Origin: Planctomycetota bacterium
Lineage (GTDB): Bacteria > Planctomycetota > Phycisphaerae > UBA1845
Direction: 5' to 3'
Length of the DNA: 64,000 nt
NCBI GenBank assembly: GCA_024276605.1
Contig: JAJRWX010000009.1
Coordinates: 124,001-188,000 of the forward strand
The position numbers and the translations under genes were made by a program. Positions within the stretch are counted from its first letter, which is position 1, and every line of letters begins with the position of its first letter. Shown here one piece after another: positions 44,782 to 53,020 of the stretch. Under the pieces are notes generated by a model, which saw only the letters and a list, made by a program, of their open reading frames with translations, had not been told where the DNA came from and ran no database searches.

Positions 44782-45852
44782 TCACTCTATCAGCACGCTC
44801 AGATCAACACCGCAGTGAATGCAGAATCGATCGTTTACCCGCACAATCTGCCGACACGCATGGCATTGCGGCACCGCTGCGGCTAACTGTTGCCCGCAAT
44901 GAATGCAAAATTGGTCATCAGTCTTGACGACTCGACTACAATGCGGACACCTCGGTTTCGCGCCGGATGATACACCGACCGGTAACGGAGGTGGCACTGG
45001 AGGGGGAGTAGGACGAGGGACAACCTCATCTACCACAGGCCGATCCGTAATCGCAGCCAGCATATCCGTCGCACTAACAAACCGGGCATCGCGCCGCGCA
45101 TAACAACGACTAAACACATCATCCAAATGCGCAGGGACTTCCGGACGCAGCGTACTGGGTTTCTCACCACCAACCGGTCGCACACCAGTAAGCATTTCAA
45201 ACAGGACAATACCACAACTGTAAAGATCGCTGCGGGCATCGACCTCGCGACCTTCCTTTTGTTCCGGCGACATATACGCCAGCGTCCCGGCTACGTTGGC
45301 CCCATCGCCGGCATGCAAACTACCGCTTTGCATCATGGATTGCGTCGTCACCCCACAGACCTGACCTAATCCAAAGTCCGTCACTTTGACGGATGACTCA
45401 CTTATAGCAGCCAGTGACTCAATGGCGACATTCAACAAAATATTCGCCGGTTTAATATCACGATGAACCAACCCGTCGCCATGAGCAGCGGTCAGCCCTT
45501 GCAAGACGCCTTGCATAATGGCCATTGCCGAGGAAATAGGAAAATCTTTTTTGTAGTGATCAATGACCTGACGCAGTGACGGGCCGTTAACATACTCCAT
45601 AATGAAATACGGAGGATCCCCGTAGGGATCCAGATCAATTGCCCTGACAATGTTTGGATGCTTCAATCCATGAATCGCGACGCCTTCACGTTGTAGATTG
45701 CGCACATACTGCGGATCAGTCGGCACCTTAATGGCCACTACATCACCGAACATATGATGACGTCCGCGCCACACTTCGCCGAAACTTCCCCTGCCTACGC
45801 ACGCCTCCAGCAGGTAGTTTTGAATGCGATCACCTTGATTTAACATGGACAT
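44782..45852 (-). CDS. Ser/Thr protein kinase with two C-terminal zinc ribbons
   Basis: A 356-residue Hanks-type kinase. Conserved elements: glycine loop GRGSFGEVWRG, the ATP-binding Lys in VVAIKVP, catalytic loop HRDIKPANILL, DFGLGQ, and the GTLAYMSPEQKEG activation segment. After the kinase domain a Pro-rich linker leads to two zinc ribbons (CPHCSRVVKTDDQFCIHCGQ and CHACRQIVRVNDRFCIHCGV). There is no membrane helix. The frame goes to ATG 45876, but ATG 45852 has AGAGAGG eight bases upstream. It is the second gene of the ESCRT-like row, and phosphorylation of its downstream proteins is a reasonable inference. Confidence 0.9.
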   Translation of the reverse strand: MSMLNQGDRIQNYLLEACVGRGSFGEVWRGRHHMFGDVVAIKVPTDPQYVRNLQREGVAIHGLKHPNIVRAIDLDPYGDPPYFIMEYVNGPSLRQVIDHYKKDFPISSAMAIMQGVLQGLTAAHGDGLVHRDIKPANILLNVAIESLAAISESSVKVTDFGLGQVCGVTTQSMMQSGSLHAGDGANVAGTLAYMSPEQKEGREVDARSDLYSCGIVLFEMLTGVRPVGGEKPSTLRPEVPAHLDDVFSRCYARRDARFVSATDMLAAITDRPVVDEVVPRPTPPPVPPPLPVGVSSGAKPRCPHCSRVVKTDDQFCIHCGQQLAAAVPQCHACRQIVRVNDRFCIHCGVDLSVLIE

Positions 45853-45882
45853 CAGCGCCGCCTCTCTCGCGCACATGCAATG

Positions 45883-46290
45883 TTACACACCATTTTCAGC
45901 CCGCTCCGCCAGATACTCGCAGACCTTTAGATTGTAGACTGCTGCCGATAGTATACCAAGCAACAATACCGCCCACGACAACGATCCTAAACCTGCCATA
46001 GACCCAATCAACCACCAGGCCACCAAGAAATCGGCCATCGAATAACCACCCAGCATTACCCCCACCGCAGCATTGGAGTCCTGCGCAACCGCCCATCGCG
46101 TCACAAAAAAGGTTGCCCAGGGAAGTGCCAGCACGCAACCCATCCACACCAGCACATACTTGATAGTTAACCAAATCGTCTCCAGATGTTCCGGATGTTT
46201 CCAAAACCAGATAACCGCCCCGGCGCCGGCCACGACGAATATCGCGGTCACCATTTTGCTACCTATAAATTGTCCAGCGGCAACAAGCAT
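45883..46290 (-). CDS. Multi-span membrane protein of unknown function
   Basis: A 135-residue hydrophobic protein with three to four membrane segments (MVTAIFVVAGAGAVIWFW, YVLVWMGCVLALPWATFFVT, FLVAWWLIGSMAGLGSLSWA). AGGAG lies eight bases before the ATG at 46290. I do not recognise a family. It is the first gene of the row that continues through the kinase and the ESCRT-III-like genes, with 30 bases to the kinase start, so it probably belongs to the same system. Confidence 0.65.
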   Translation of the reverse strand: MLVAAGQFIGSKMVTAIFVVAGAGAVIWFWKHPEHLETIWLTIKYVLVWMGCVLALPWATFFVTRWAVAQDSNAAVGVMLGGYSMADFLVAWWLIGSMAGLGSLSWAVLLLGILSAAVYNLKVCEYLAERAENGV

Positions 46291-46460
46291 TCACATCACT
46301 CCTGCAACATGGGTGTTGTTCTACCCAAAACCAACACCGCCACACCTAAACTGTACCCGTTGATCGAGTCGACGGCGATTACAAAGCGGTGTCCAACCTA
46401 TAATTCGGGAAAAAACGACAATTATCCACGGGGATTTGAAATCCAACGGGAGAGTGTAAT

Positions 46461-47864
46461 TCACGTCGAAAGGGGATCAGGCAGGTGATCCGGCGTACAA
46501 ACGCGTTGTTTACCATCAGCCTTAGCCTGGTACAACGCCCGGTCAGCTTCATCAATCAGTATTTCAGGTACCGCCGGTTTGAGCGTTTCGACGTCGGATA
46601 TGCCCGCACTCATACCGATGGACACCTCTGGAATCTCAGCTTCGACACGGGCACAGAAGGCACTAATTATCCGCCGCGCAAGTGTCGCAGCCCGGTAAGC
46701 GGAAGTCTGTGGAAGAAGAATCACAAACTCGTCTCCGCCCGGCCTGGCTGGTAAGTCGGACGATCGCAATTGACTCTTAATAGTCTCCGCAGCTAGCACA
46801 AGCACCTGATCACCCACACGATGCCCTTGAAGATCGTTTACATCCTTGAAATCATCCAGATCGATCATGATACACGCCAGGTTGCGATCATAACGCTGCG
46901 CTTCCTCAAATGCTTGTCGTAAGGCTTCACCCAGATGGCGACGGTTGTACAATCCGGTTAAGGGATCACGGGAGGCCAGATCGCGCAACTGCTCGGTCCT
47001 TTCTAGCACACGTTGTTCCAGTTCTGCATTCAATCGAAGCACACCTTCGTGCGCATGTTGATGCTGATCAGCCATACGATTAAAAGCCCGAGCTAATTGG
47101 CCAATCTCATCCCGACGCCCCTCCGGACTGCGCACATGAAGTTCGCCTTGCGAGAATTGCAGCATCGTGGTGGCCAGTGTCTGTAACGGCCAGGCTATCC
47201 GGCGAACCAATAAAAATCCTAGAGGAATTGAAAAAACCAAGGCGATAATCCCCACACCGGTCAGCACATCCATACTACTAGCCAACGTTAGACGATAGGT
47301 ATTGGGTGGAATAGCCGTACGCACATACCCAATCAATGTTTTCGTGCCAGTGCCAAATTCGTTAGAATCAAGGCTTGTATTGATTGGATAAACGACTTCA
47401 CGAAAGACAAGATGATCATTCTTTTGCTGCCATAATATGGGCCTGCCTAGCGCCATGTCCTCAATGTGCCGCGCCTTGATAACTGTAGCATGATCGGCAG
47501 CCATGCCATGGAAAGCCGAACCCAACACACGGCCTTGTGTATCATGAAAAACCACATACACAAGTGGCGATCCATCAGCAGCCCGCTGCGCCAACGCCTG
47601 CACGTCCTTGGTTGACGCTATCAATGGTGCAGCCGCATCCGCCAATAAAGAAGATAAACCAATCAGAGATTCATCCTGTTGTTGACGCAACGCTACAGCA
47701 CTAGCGCGTACCAAAAACGACGAAGAAGCACCGACAACCGTGATGCACAAAAACACCACCAGTGTTGTTGATTTCACCTGAAGACTTGTTACAACATCAC
47801 CCACGCGCCGAACCCAAGACACATGATTAATCGTGTCGTAGGATGTCTCTTGCTGATTAGACAT
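46461..47864 (-). CDS. Membrane diguanylate cyclase (GGDEF) with HAMP domain
   Basis: A 467-residue protein: cytoplasmic N-terminus, first membrane helix (about 35-55), a periplasmic sensor region (about 60-190), second membrane helix (about 200-220), a HAMP-like linker (QTLATTMLQFSQGELHVRSP, RRDEIGQLARAFNRMADQHQ), a short coiled coil, and a catalytic GGDEF domain (RDPLTGLYNRRHLGEALRQA, then PGGDEFVILLP). The allosteric inhibitory site RSSD is intact five residues before the GGDEF motif. It makes cyclic di-GMP, whose possible receptor in the window is the PilZ protein at 26382. It stands alone, with no co-transcribed neighbour clear. Confidence 0.94.
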   Translation of the reverse strand: MSNQQETSYDTINHVSWVRRVGDVVTSLQVKSTTLVVFLCITVVGASSSFLVRASAVALRQQQDESLIGLSSLLADAAAPLIASTKDVQALAQRAADGSPLVYVVFHDTQGRVLGSAFHGMAADHATVIKARHIEDMALGRPILWQQKNDHLVFREVVYPINTSLDSNEFGTGTKTLIGYVRTAIPPNTYRLTLASSMDVLTGVGIIALVFSIPLGFLLVRRIAWPLQTLATTMLQFSQGELHVRSPEGRRDEIGQLARAFNRMADQHQHAHEGVLRLNAELEQRVLERTEQLRDLASRDPLTGLYNRRHLGEALRQAFEEAQRYDRNLACIMIDLDDFKDVNDLQGHRVGDQVLVLAAETIKSQLRSSDLPARPGGDEFVILLPQTSAYRAATLARRIISAFCARVEAEIPEVSIGMSAGISDVETLKPAVPEILIDEADRALYQAKADGKQRVCTPDHLPDPLST

Positions 47865-48107
47865 AACTCTTCACGCGAAAGAAACATTACCCATTCAAGT
47901 AACGGCATCACCGGGTCGGAGAAATAGCCGGAAACCACTGGACTATCGGAACCTAATGACTCCTACTGAACAACGCCGACAGGCAATACGAGCGAAATAG
48001 CGTAGATAATGCCCTCCATAAACCACAATCTTTAACCGGCTAGGGCCAAGTGCGATTTACGTCCGATAATTGAAGTCGGTATTGATGATATAAAAAAAGA
48101 GCTTGAT

Positions 48108-49106
48108 CTAGGCTGGCTGGTGGTCGGCTTGCTGCCGGGCGCGGTCTCGAAGCGTATCGAGCGCTTCGCGGACCTCATTGGCCATGCGGGCATTGGGAAA
48201 ATCTTTTACGAGATTTAACCCGATGTTTAGCGCATCCTGCCAACGTTTTTCAGTAACCGCAAAACGGAATTGTACGCCAAGTTGTAGTAATTTTTCCTTG
48301 AATACATCTCGTGCCGAGGCCTGTAATTCCTGGGCCTCACTTGAAGATAGATAGGAATCCAGCTCGCGGAGAACTTCTATGGCGTGGTCCGTGTCACTGC
48401 GTCGCACCGCCTCATCCCATTCATGCCGAAGCTCATCTTTTCGCTTATCCTTCAAAGAAACGAGTCGATCCTGCAATACCTGAGTTTTGGTATTTCCAGG
48501 TAGCGCTGCAGCCATCCGGTCTATCTCAATAGTAGCTTGATCCCAATCGTGAGCATGAAATAGTTTTTCAATGCGCTCAACCATTTGATCCAGCTTCAAT
48601 TCGACGGCTGTTGCCCGGGCCTCATCCAACTCCTCACGAAGTGCTTCCGCCTCATGGCGATAACCGAAACGCTTCTCCATCTCATCTACCAGATTGAGCG
48701 CAGCTTCCCATTTGCGCGCCCGAATCTCAGCCCGAATCGCACCACTAAGGGCATCTAATTCCTGATCCCTATGCGCAAGCCCCTTAGCTGCGTCCGAAAT
48801 TCGTGTGTTCTCCGCGATGGAATCGAGGATCTTATTCTGTTTGCCAAGGCCTTCTTCAAGCGACTGAAGTTGGTGTAGGTGCCGTGTGAGAGTGGCTTCG
48901 ATCTTGAGCAACAGTGGCATAAGCGTAGCCAAAGTCAACACTACCAATAGCATGGCCACGCCAACCACGAATAGCCAAGTCGATGAGGACGTATCAAACC
49001 CAATGACCCCGGCCCCGATGGCGCAGGCTGAGCCAATCAAAGCCACAATGCACACCACATTATGAAGCCATCGTAGTTGAGAAAATCGTTCTGGGGGTAA
49101 TGACAT
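48108..49106 (-). CDS. Membrane-anchored coiled-coil/TPR-like protein
   Basis: A 332-residue protein with two N-terminal membrane segments (about 15-35 and 43-63), a coiled-coil region (EATLTRHLHQLQSLEEGLGK), and a helical repeat part rich in Trp/Ala/Glu (KWEAALNLVDEMEKRFG, DWDQATIEIDRMAA, RWQDALNIGLNLVKDFP) that resembles TPR-like repeats. No enzymatic motif is visible. I recall this architecture from planctomycetes, but no function is known. It ends before a low-complexity stretch at 48060-48107. Confidence 0.75.
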   Translation of the reverse strand: MSLPPERFSQLRWLHNVVCIVALIGSACAIGAGVIGFDTSSSTWLFVVGVAMLLVVLTLATLMPLLLKIEATLTRHLHQLQSLEEGLGKQNKILDSIAENTRISDAAKGLAHRDQELDALSGAIRAEIRARKWEAALNLVDEMEKRFGYRHEAEALREELDEARATAVELKLDQMVERIEKLFHAHDWDQATIEIDRMAAALPGNTKTQVLQDRLVSLKDKRKDELRHEWDEAVRRSDTDHAIEVLRELDSYLSSSEAQELQASARDVFKEKLLQLGVQFRFAVTEKRWQDALNIGLNLVKDFPNARMANEVREALDTLRDRARQQADHQPA

Positions 49107-49359
49107 CAGCTATCCTTCACACCGTTTGATGGTGGCACATCGCGTCCGCCTTAATCAGCCACAACGCACCACTATCCTCCTCATCGGCTCTACCCATCGC
49201 CTAGCCGCAGTCCTCCGACTGTACAAATCCTATGTCGAGACGGTGGCGCGTCAATAAACGAGCCTCCAAGCACGTGCTTCAAGACCTCAGCCGCACTTGA
49301 TTTACAGCGGTAAATTGATCTTAGATGCCGCCCCTCAATAGCCTCGTCCCAGTGCGCAG

Positions 49360-49494
49360 TCACACATCCAGCTTCTTTCGTATCCTGTCCAAACGTTGCG
49401 TGATACCCACTAGGCTATCTGCGACAAACTTGAAAAACAGCAAGGCTCCGGCTGTGCTTATCGCCATCCAAAAAATGAAAATACCCGCACTCAT
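49360..49494 (-). CDS. Predicted 44-residue single-span membrane protein
   Basis: A small open frame starting at ATG 49494 with GGGAG and AGGTG upstream. The product MSAGIFIFWMAISTAGALLF, then KFVADSLVGITQRLDRIRKK ending LDV, has one hydrophobic helix and a basic amphipathic tail, a common form of small membrane proteins. The intervening 645-base gap between 49107 and 49752 contains no better gene. Its reality rests only on composition and a plausible ribosome binding site. Confidence 0.5.
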   Translation of the reverse strand: MSAGIFIFWMAISTAGALLFFKFVADSLVGITQRLDRIRKKLDV

Positions 49495-49752
49495 CGCACC
49501 TGGTTCTCCCGATAACGCAGATTTATCGGCGAATCGGGCTGAGGGGTTGGGTTAAGGCAATGGCAACGTACAAAAAATGAAGATACTCGGCACACATGGC
49601 ATGATAAGTGGCAAGGCCTAGCACAACGCGGACATGTGCATCCAGAATCGAAAAGAACGCCGAATGCTCCACCCAGGCAGGATACCCTCAACCAGCATGG
49701 GATCCATCAATTGAGGCGTGTCGCACCACTAGGCAATAGTTACAGCTATCTA

Positions 49753-50676
49753 CTACGCGTTGCGATAATTGACAAAATCTTGAATCAACTGCTTGGTAAT
49801 CGTCCCAGGTTGTCCGTCACCAACGAGTCGATGATCGATTTCTACAATCGGAATGACCTCAGCAGCAGTCCCCGTTGCGAAACACTCGTCCGCCACGAAC
49901 AGGTCGTGACGAATCAGTGCCTTTTCTTGCACTTCCAAACCACGTTTGCGTGCTAATTCCATGACCAAGTTGCGCGTGATGCCTTCCAAAATGCCCTCGG
50001 AAGTAGGCGGTGTATATACTTTTCCGTCGCGCACTAGAAAGATGTTATCGCCGGTGCACTCAGACACATGACCTTGCGCAGTCAACATGATCGCTTCATC
50101 CGCGCCGCAGTCGTTAGCCTGTAACTTCGCCATGATGTTATTGAGATAGTTGAGCGACTTGACCCTCGGGCTGGTGCTATTGGGCGCATTGCGAGTAATA
50201 CTGGATATAATGCACCGCAAGCCGCGCTGATAAACTTCCGGTGGATACAGCGAAATCTTGTCCGCAATAATAAACACAGATGGTCGCGCAGTGTGCTTCA
50301 CGGAAATCCCCAAAGACCCCACGCCGCGCGTGACGACCAGTCGAATATAGCCATCCTGCGTGATACCGTTAGCCTGCATGGCCTCGTGCATCGCTTGGGA
50401 CACTTCATCGGACGTCATGGGTATCTCAAGGCGAATCGATTTAGCCGATTCAAAAATTCGTTTAATATGCGCCGCCTCTTTGAAAATCTTACCGTTATAA
50501 ATACGTATGCCCTCGAACACACCGTCACCATACAAGATCGCATGGTCGAAGACGCTAATGGTCGCCTCAGCAGGCGAAACCAATTGTCCGTCCAACCAAA
50601 TTTTCATATCAGCGCGTGGCGCAAATGGATTATCTTGCATCCCTTTTGTCTCTACATCAGAAATGGCCATGCTCAT
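49753..50676 (-). CDS. ilvE: Branched-chain amino acid aminotransferase
   Basis: A 307-residue fold-type IV PLP transaminase. The N-terminal KIWLDGQLVSPAEATISVFD and HAILYGDGVFEGIRIYNGKI and the Lys-bearing segment SPRVKSLNYLNNIMAKLQAN are the family pattern, as is VSECTGDNIFLVRDGKVYTP. It makes or degrades Leu, Ile and Val by transamination with glutamate. ATG 50676 with AGAGGTG upstream is used; a shorter product from Met-24 is possible. D-amino-acid aminotransferase and aminodeoxychorismate lyase share the fold but the LNYLNN motif favours IlvE. Confidence 0.93.
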   Translation of the reverse strand: MSMAISDVETKGMQDNPFAPRADMKIWLDGQLVSPAEATISVFDHAILYGDGVFEGIRIYNGKIFKEAAHIKRIFESAKSIRLEIPMTSDEVSQAMHEAMQANGITQDGYIRLVVTRGVGSLGISVKHTARPSVFIIADKISLYPPEVYQRGLRCIISSITRNAPNSTSPRVKSLNYLNNIMAKLQANDCGADEAIMLTAQGHVSECTGDNIFLVRDGKVYTPPTSEGILEGITRNLVMELARKRGLEVQEKALIRHDLFVADECFATGTAAEVIPIVEIDHRLVGDGQPGTITKQLIQDFVNYRNA

Positions 50677-50699
50677 AACAACACCTCTAGTTTAACGAA

Positions 50700-51413
50700 T
50701 CAAGCCAGTGCAGGCGAGGGCCTAGTAGGCACGACGGATTCAATCTTGCCACCTGTCAACCTGACCTGTCGATGGGCACATGCCGCGACTCTAACGTCGT
50801 GCGTGACCATGATAACTGTCTGCCCGGCGTCGTTGAATTCATTCAGTAAACTCAGAATCTCAGCGCCGATCTTCTCGTCTAAGTTACCGGTAGGTTCGTC
50901 CGCTAGCAAGAGCGTGGGCTTATTGATCAGTGCCCGAGCCATGGCTACGCGCTGCCTTTCCCCCCCGGAAAGCTCGTTCGGGCGGTGTTTAACGCGATGC
51001 GACAGGCCTACACGTTCCAACATCATCTGCGCCTCTTTTTTCGCTTCTCGCCTATGTGAAAGCCATTTCAAAGCAGGCGTACCAATAAGTCGTGGAATAA
51101 TCACGTTTTCCAGCACCGTCAATTCCGGCAACAAATGATAAAACTGAAACACAAAGCCGACTTCACGGTTCCGATAATCTTCACGAGATTGTCGAGAGCG
51201 ATGAAACACGCTCTGCCCTTGAAACGAAACATCACCGCGATCAGGAATATCCAATGCACCTAGCAGGTGCAGCAAGGTACTCTTGCCTGAACCACTCGAT
51301 CCCAAAATGACAAGAAACTCACCCTTCTCAGCAGAGATAGACGCCCCAGACAACACGTTTATGGTGGCCTTGCCCATCACATAAGTTTTATGCAGATCAT
51401 CCGCTCGCAACAT
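50700..51413 (-). CDS. LolD-like ABC ATPase
   Basis: A 237-residue ATPase of the lipoprotein-release/MacB type. Walker A GSSGSGKST, signature LSGGERQRV, Walker B LLADEPTGNLD and VTHD are present; GALDIPDRGDV after Walker A fits the LolD/FtsE group. It follows the permease gene by five bases (ATG 51413). It probably pairs with the FtsX-type permease upstream to move lipoproteins to the outer membrane or to act as a related efflux/cell-division system. Confidence 0.9.
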   Translation of the reverse strand: MLRADDLHKTYVMGKATINVLSGASISAEKGEFLVILGSSGSGKSTLLHLLGALDIPDRGDVSFQGQSVFHRSRQSREDYRNREVGFVFQFYHLLPELTVLENVIIPRLIGTPALKWLSHRREAKKEAQMMLERVGLSHRVKHRPNELSGGERQRVAMARALINKPTLLLADEPTGNLDEKIGAEILSLLNEFNDAGQTVIMVTHDVRVAACAHRQVRLTGGKIESVVPTRPSPALA

Positions 51414-51418
51414 AGGAT

Positions 51419-53020
51419 TTACTCGTAACGCAAGGCGTCCACCGGCCAAATACGACCAGCAATCGCAGCGGGGATAAACGAACCAACCACCGAGGCCAGC
51501 ACAGCTACCACAGCTATACCGACCGCATCCCAGGTCTTGACGATTTCCGGAATTTTATCAAAAGAATAAACCTCAGGACTCCAAACGCGCAACTGTGGAT
51601 TCAGCGACGCTAAAAAAGCTTGTATATCATTGATATTCCATACAAATACCGACCCCAGCAGTATGCCCAAGATCGCACCACACACACCAACGGCTGTGGC
51701 ATACACAACAAACAGCCCAGCCACACCCTGGGCAGAGGCACCAATAGCCTTAAGTATCCCAATATCTCGTGTTTTCTTTTCCACGATCATATAAAAAACA
51801 CATCCCACCAAGACGATGGCTACCAGACTAATCAATGAAAACAGCAGCGTCACAAGAACTTTTTCCTTCTCCACCGCGGCGATAAACGGACGTTGCAAAT
51901 CCTCCCAGGTCATCACATCGACAAACGACAGCGCCCGTTCGTCGGCCATGCTGAGCTGATCCCCCAACGACAACAAAAACTTCTCCCACGCCGCTGCCAC
52001 AACCGCCTTACTCACCTCCAGATCGTTACCCGCGCGTAACCCGACTAGTAATTGATTCACGCGCGCGCTGGTCATCCCACCATCAGCCAATGGTTGAGGG
52101 TCCATGGCTAACTTGTGTTGCAACATGTCCAAATCCACATATATACACAGGTCGTCAATCTCAAAGATACCCGTGCGCGAATCGTCCACGTAACGCAGCG
52201 GCAAGCGCACGGGCGGTTCCCCCGTCACATTGCCGGTCGGCGACATAGGCATAAGTGTCAAAGCAATGTCAGCACCACGTGCGAGATGGCGATTAAAATT
52301 ACCATCCGGTCGGCGCTCGTTGAGCAAATCACAGCCAATAATCACCCCGCTTTTTTCCGGCCCTACATATCCAGGCCCCTCATCACCGAAAGCATAAACG
52401 CGCTCACCTTGGATAGGTAACACGACGGAAGGCGGGTACATCACAATCTCATAAGGATGCGCCGCATAATCCGCTAATTGTTTAGCATCAGATTCCTCTG
52501 CCCGCCAACGGGCATTAGCCGCTTCCAGATCAGCAGGTAATACCAGCTTTTGCTGGGCATCGACGCCACCGAGCGGCATGCGCTGCATACCCAGATGGGT
52601 GGTTCCAGGAAAATAATGTTCGTAATGCAGACCATGCTTAAAGTCGTTTACCTGCGTATACTCCTTCAGACGCATCCCCACCACGCGGGCAGGCCTTGTG
52701 TATGTGGTCGCAGGTACACGAAAAATCCCGTAAGTATAAATGACCGGCGTGGTCACCGAGACTACGTCCTCGTGGTGAGTCTCCAGATACTTCTGAAATT
52801 CCTCGTAAAAAGGAAACCCCTGCAGCGTACCACTTTCCAACACGATTTCACTGTGCAGTCCACGTGAACGCTCTCGAATCGTATCGAGAAAGCCGCCCAT
52901 GACGCTCATCACCACAAGCACCATGGCCACGCACAGCATCACACTGGCAATACCGAAAAACGCGATGAGTTTGGTATGCAAATATCGCCAGGCGAGAAAC
53001 CACTTATACATATATATCAA
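51419..53020 (-). CDS. LolC/E-like FtsX-family permease
   Basis: A 533-residue membrane protein with one N-terminal membrane helix (about 15-40), a large periplasmic domain (about 45-380) and three C-terminal helices with KTRDIGILKAIGASAQGVAG, the FtsX-domain signature. The large extracytoplasmic domain and the neighbouring LolD-like ATPase fit a lipoprotein exporter, although it is longer than typical LolC. Its first four bases overlap the stop of lysS (ATGA), so translation is coupled. Confidence 0.88.
   Translation of the reverse strand: MIYMYKWFLAWRYLHTKLIAFFGIASVMLCVAMVLVVMSVMGGFLDTIRERSRGLHSEIVLESGTLQGFPFYEEFQKYLETHHEDVVSVTTPVIYTYGIFRVPATTYTRPARVVGMRLKEYTQVNDFKHGLHYEHYFPGTTHLGMQRMPLGGVDAQQKLVLPADLEAANARWRAEESDAKQLADYAAHPYEIVMYPPSVVLPIQGERVYAFGDEGPGYVGPEKSGVIIGCDLLNERRPDGNFNRHLARGADIALTLMPMSPTGNVTGEPPVRLPLRYVDDSRTGIFEIDDLCIYVDLDMLQHKLAMDPQPLADGGMTSARVNQLLVGLRAGNDLEVSKAVVAAAWEKFLLSLGDQLSMADERALSFVDVMTWEDLQRPFIAAVEKEKVLVTLLFSLISLVAIVLVGCVFYMIVEKKTRDIGILKAIGASAQGVAGLFVVYATAVGVCGAILGILLGSVFVWNINDIQAFLASLNPQLRVWSPEVYSFDKIPEIVKTWDAVGIAVVAVLASVVGSFIPAAIAGRIWPVDALRYE

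Noticed and set aside
49268..49279. 12-base palindrome AAGCACGTGCTT
   Set aside because: Short, with no correctly placed gene or repeat copies; could be chance.
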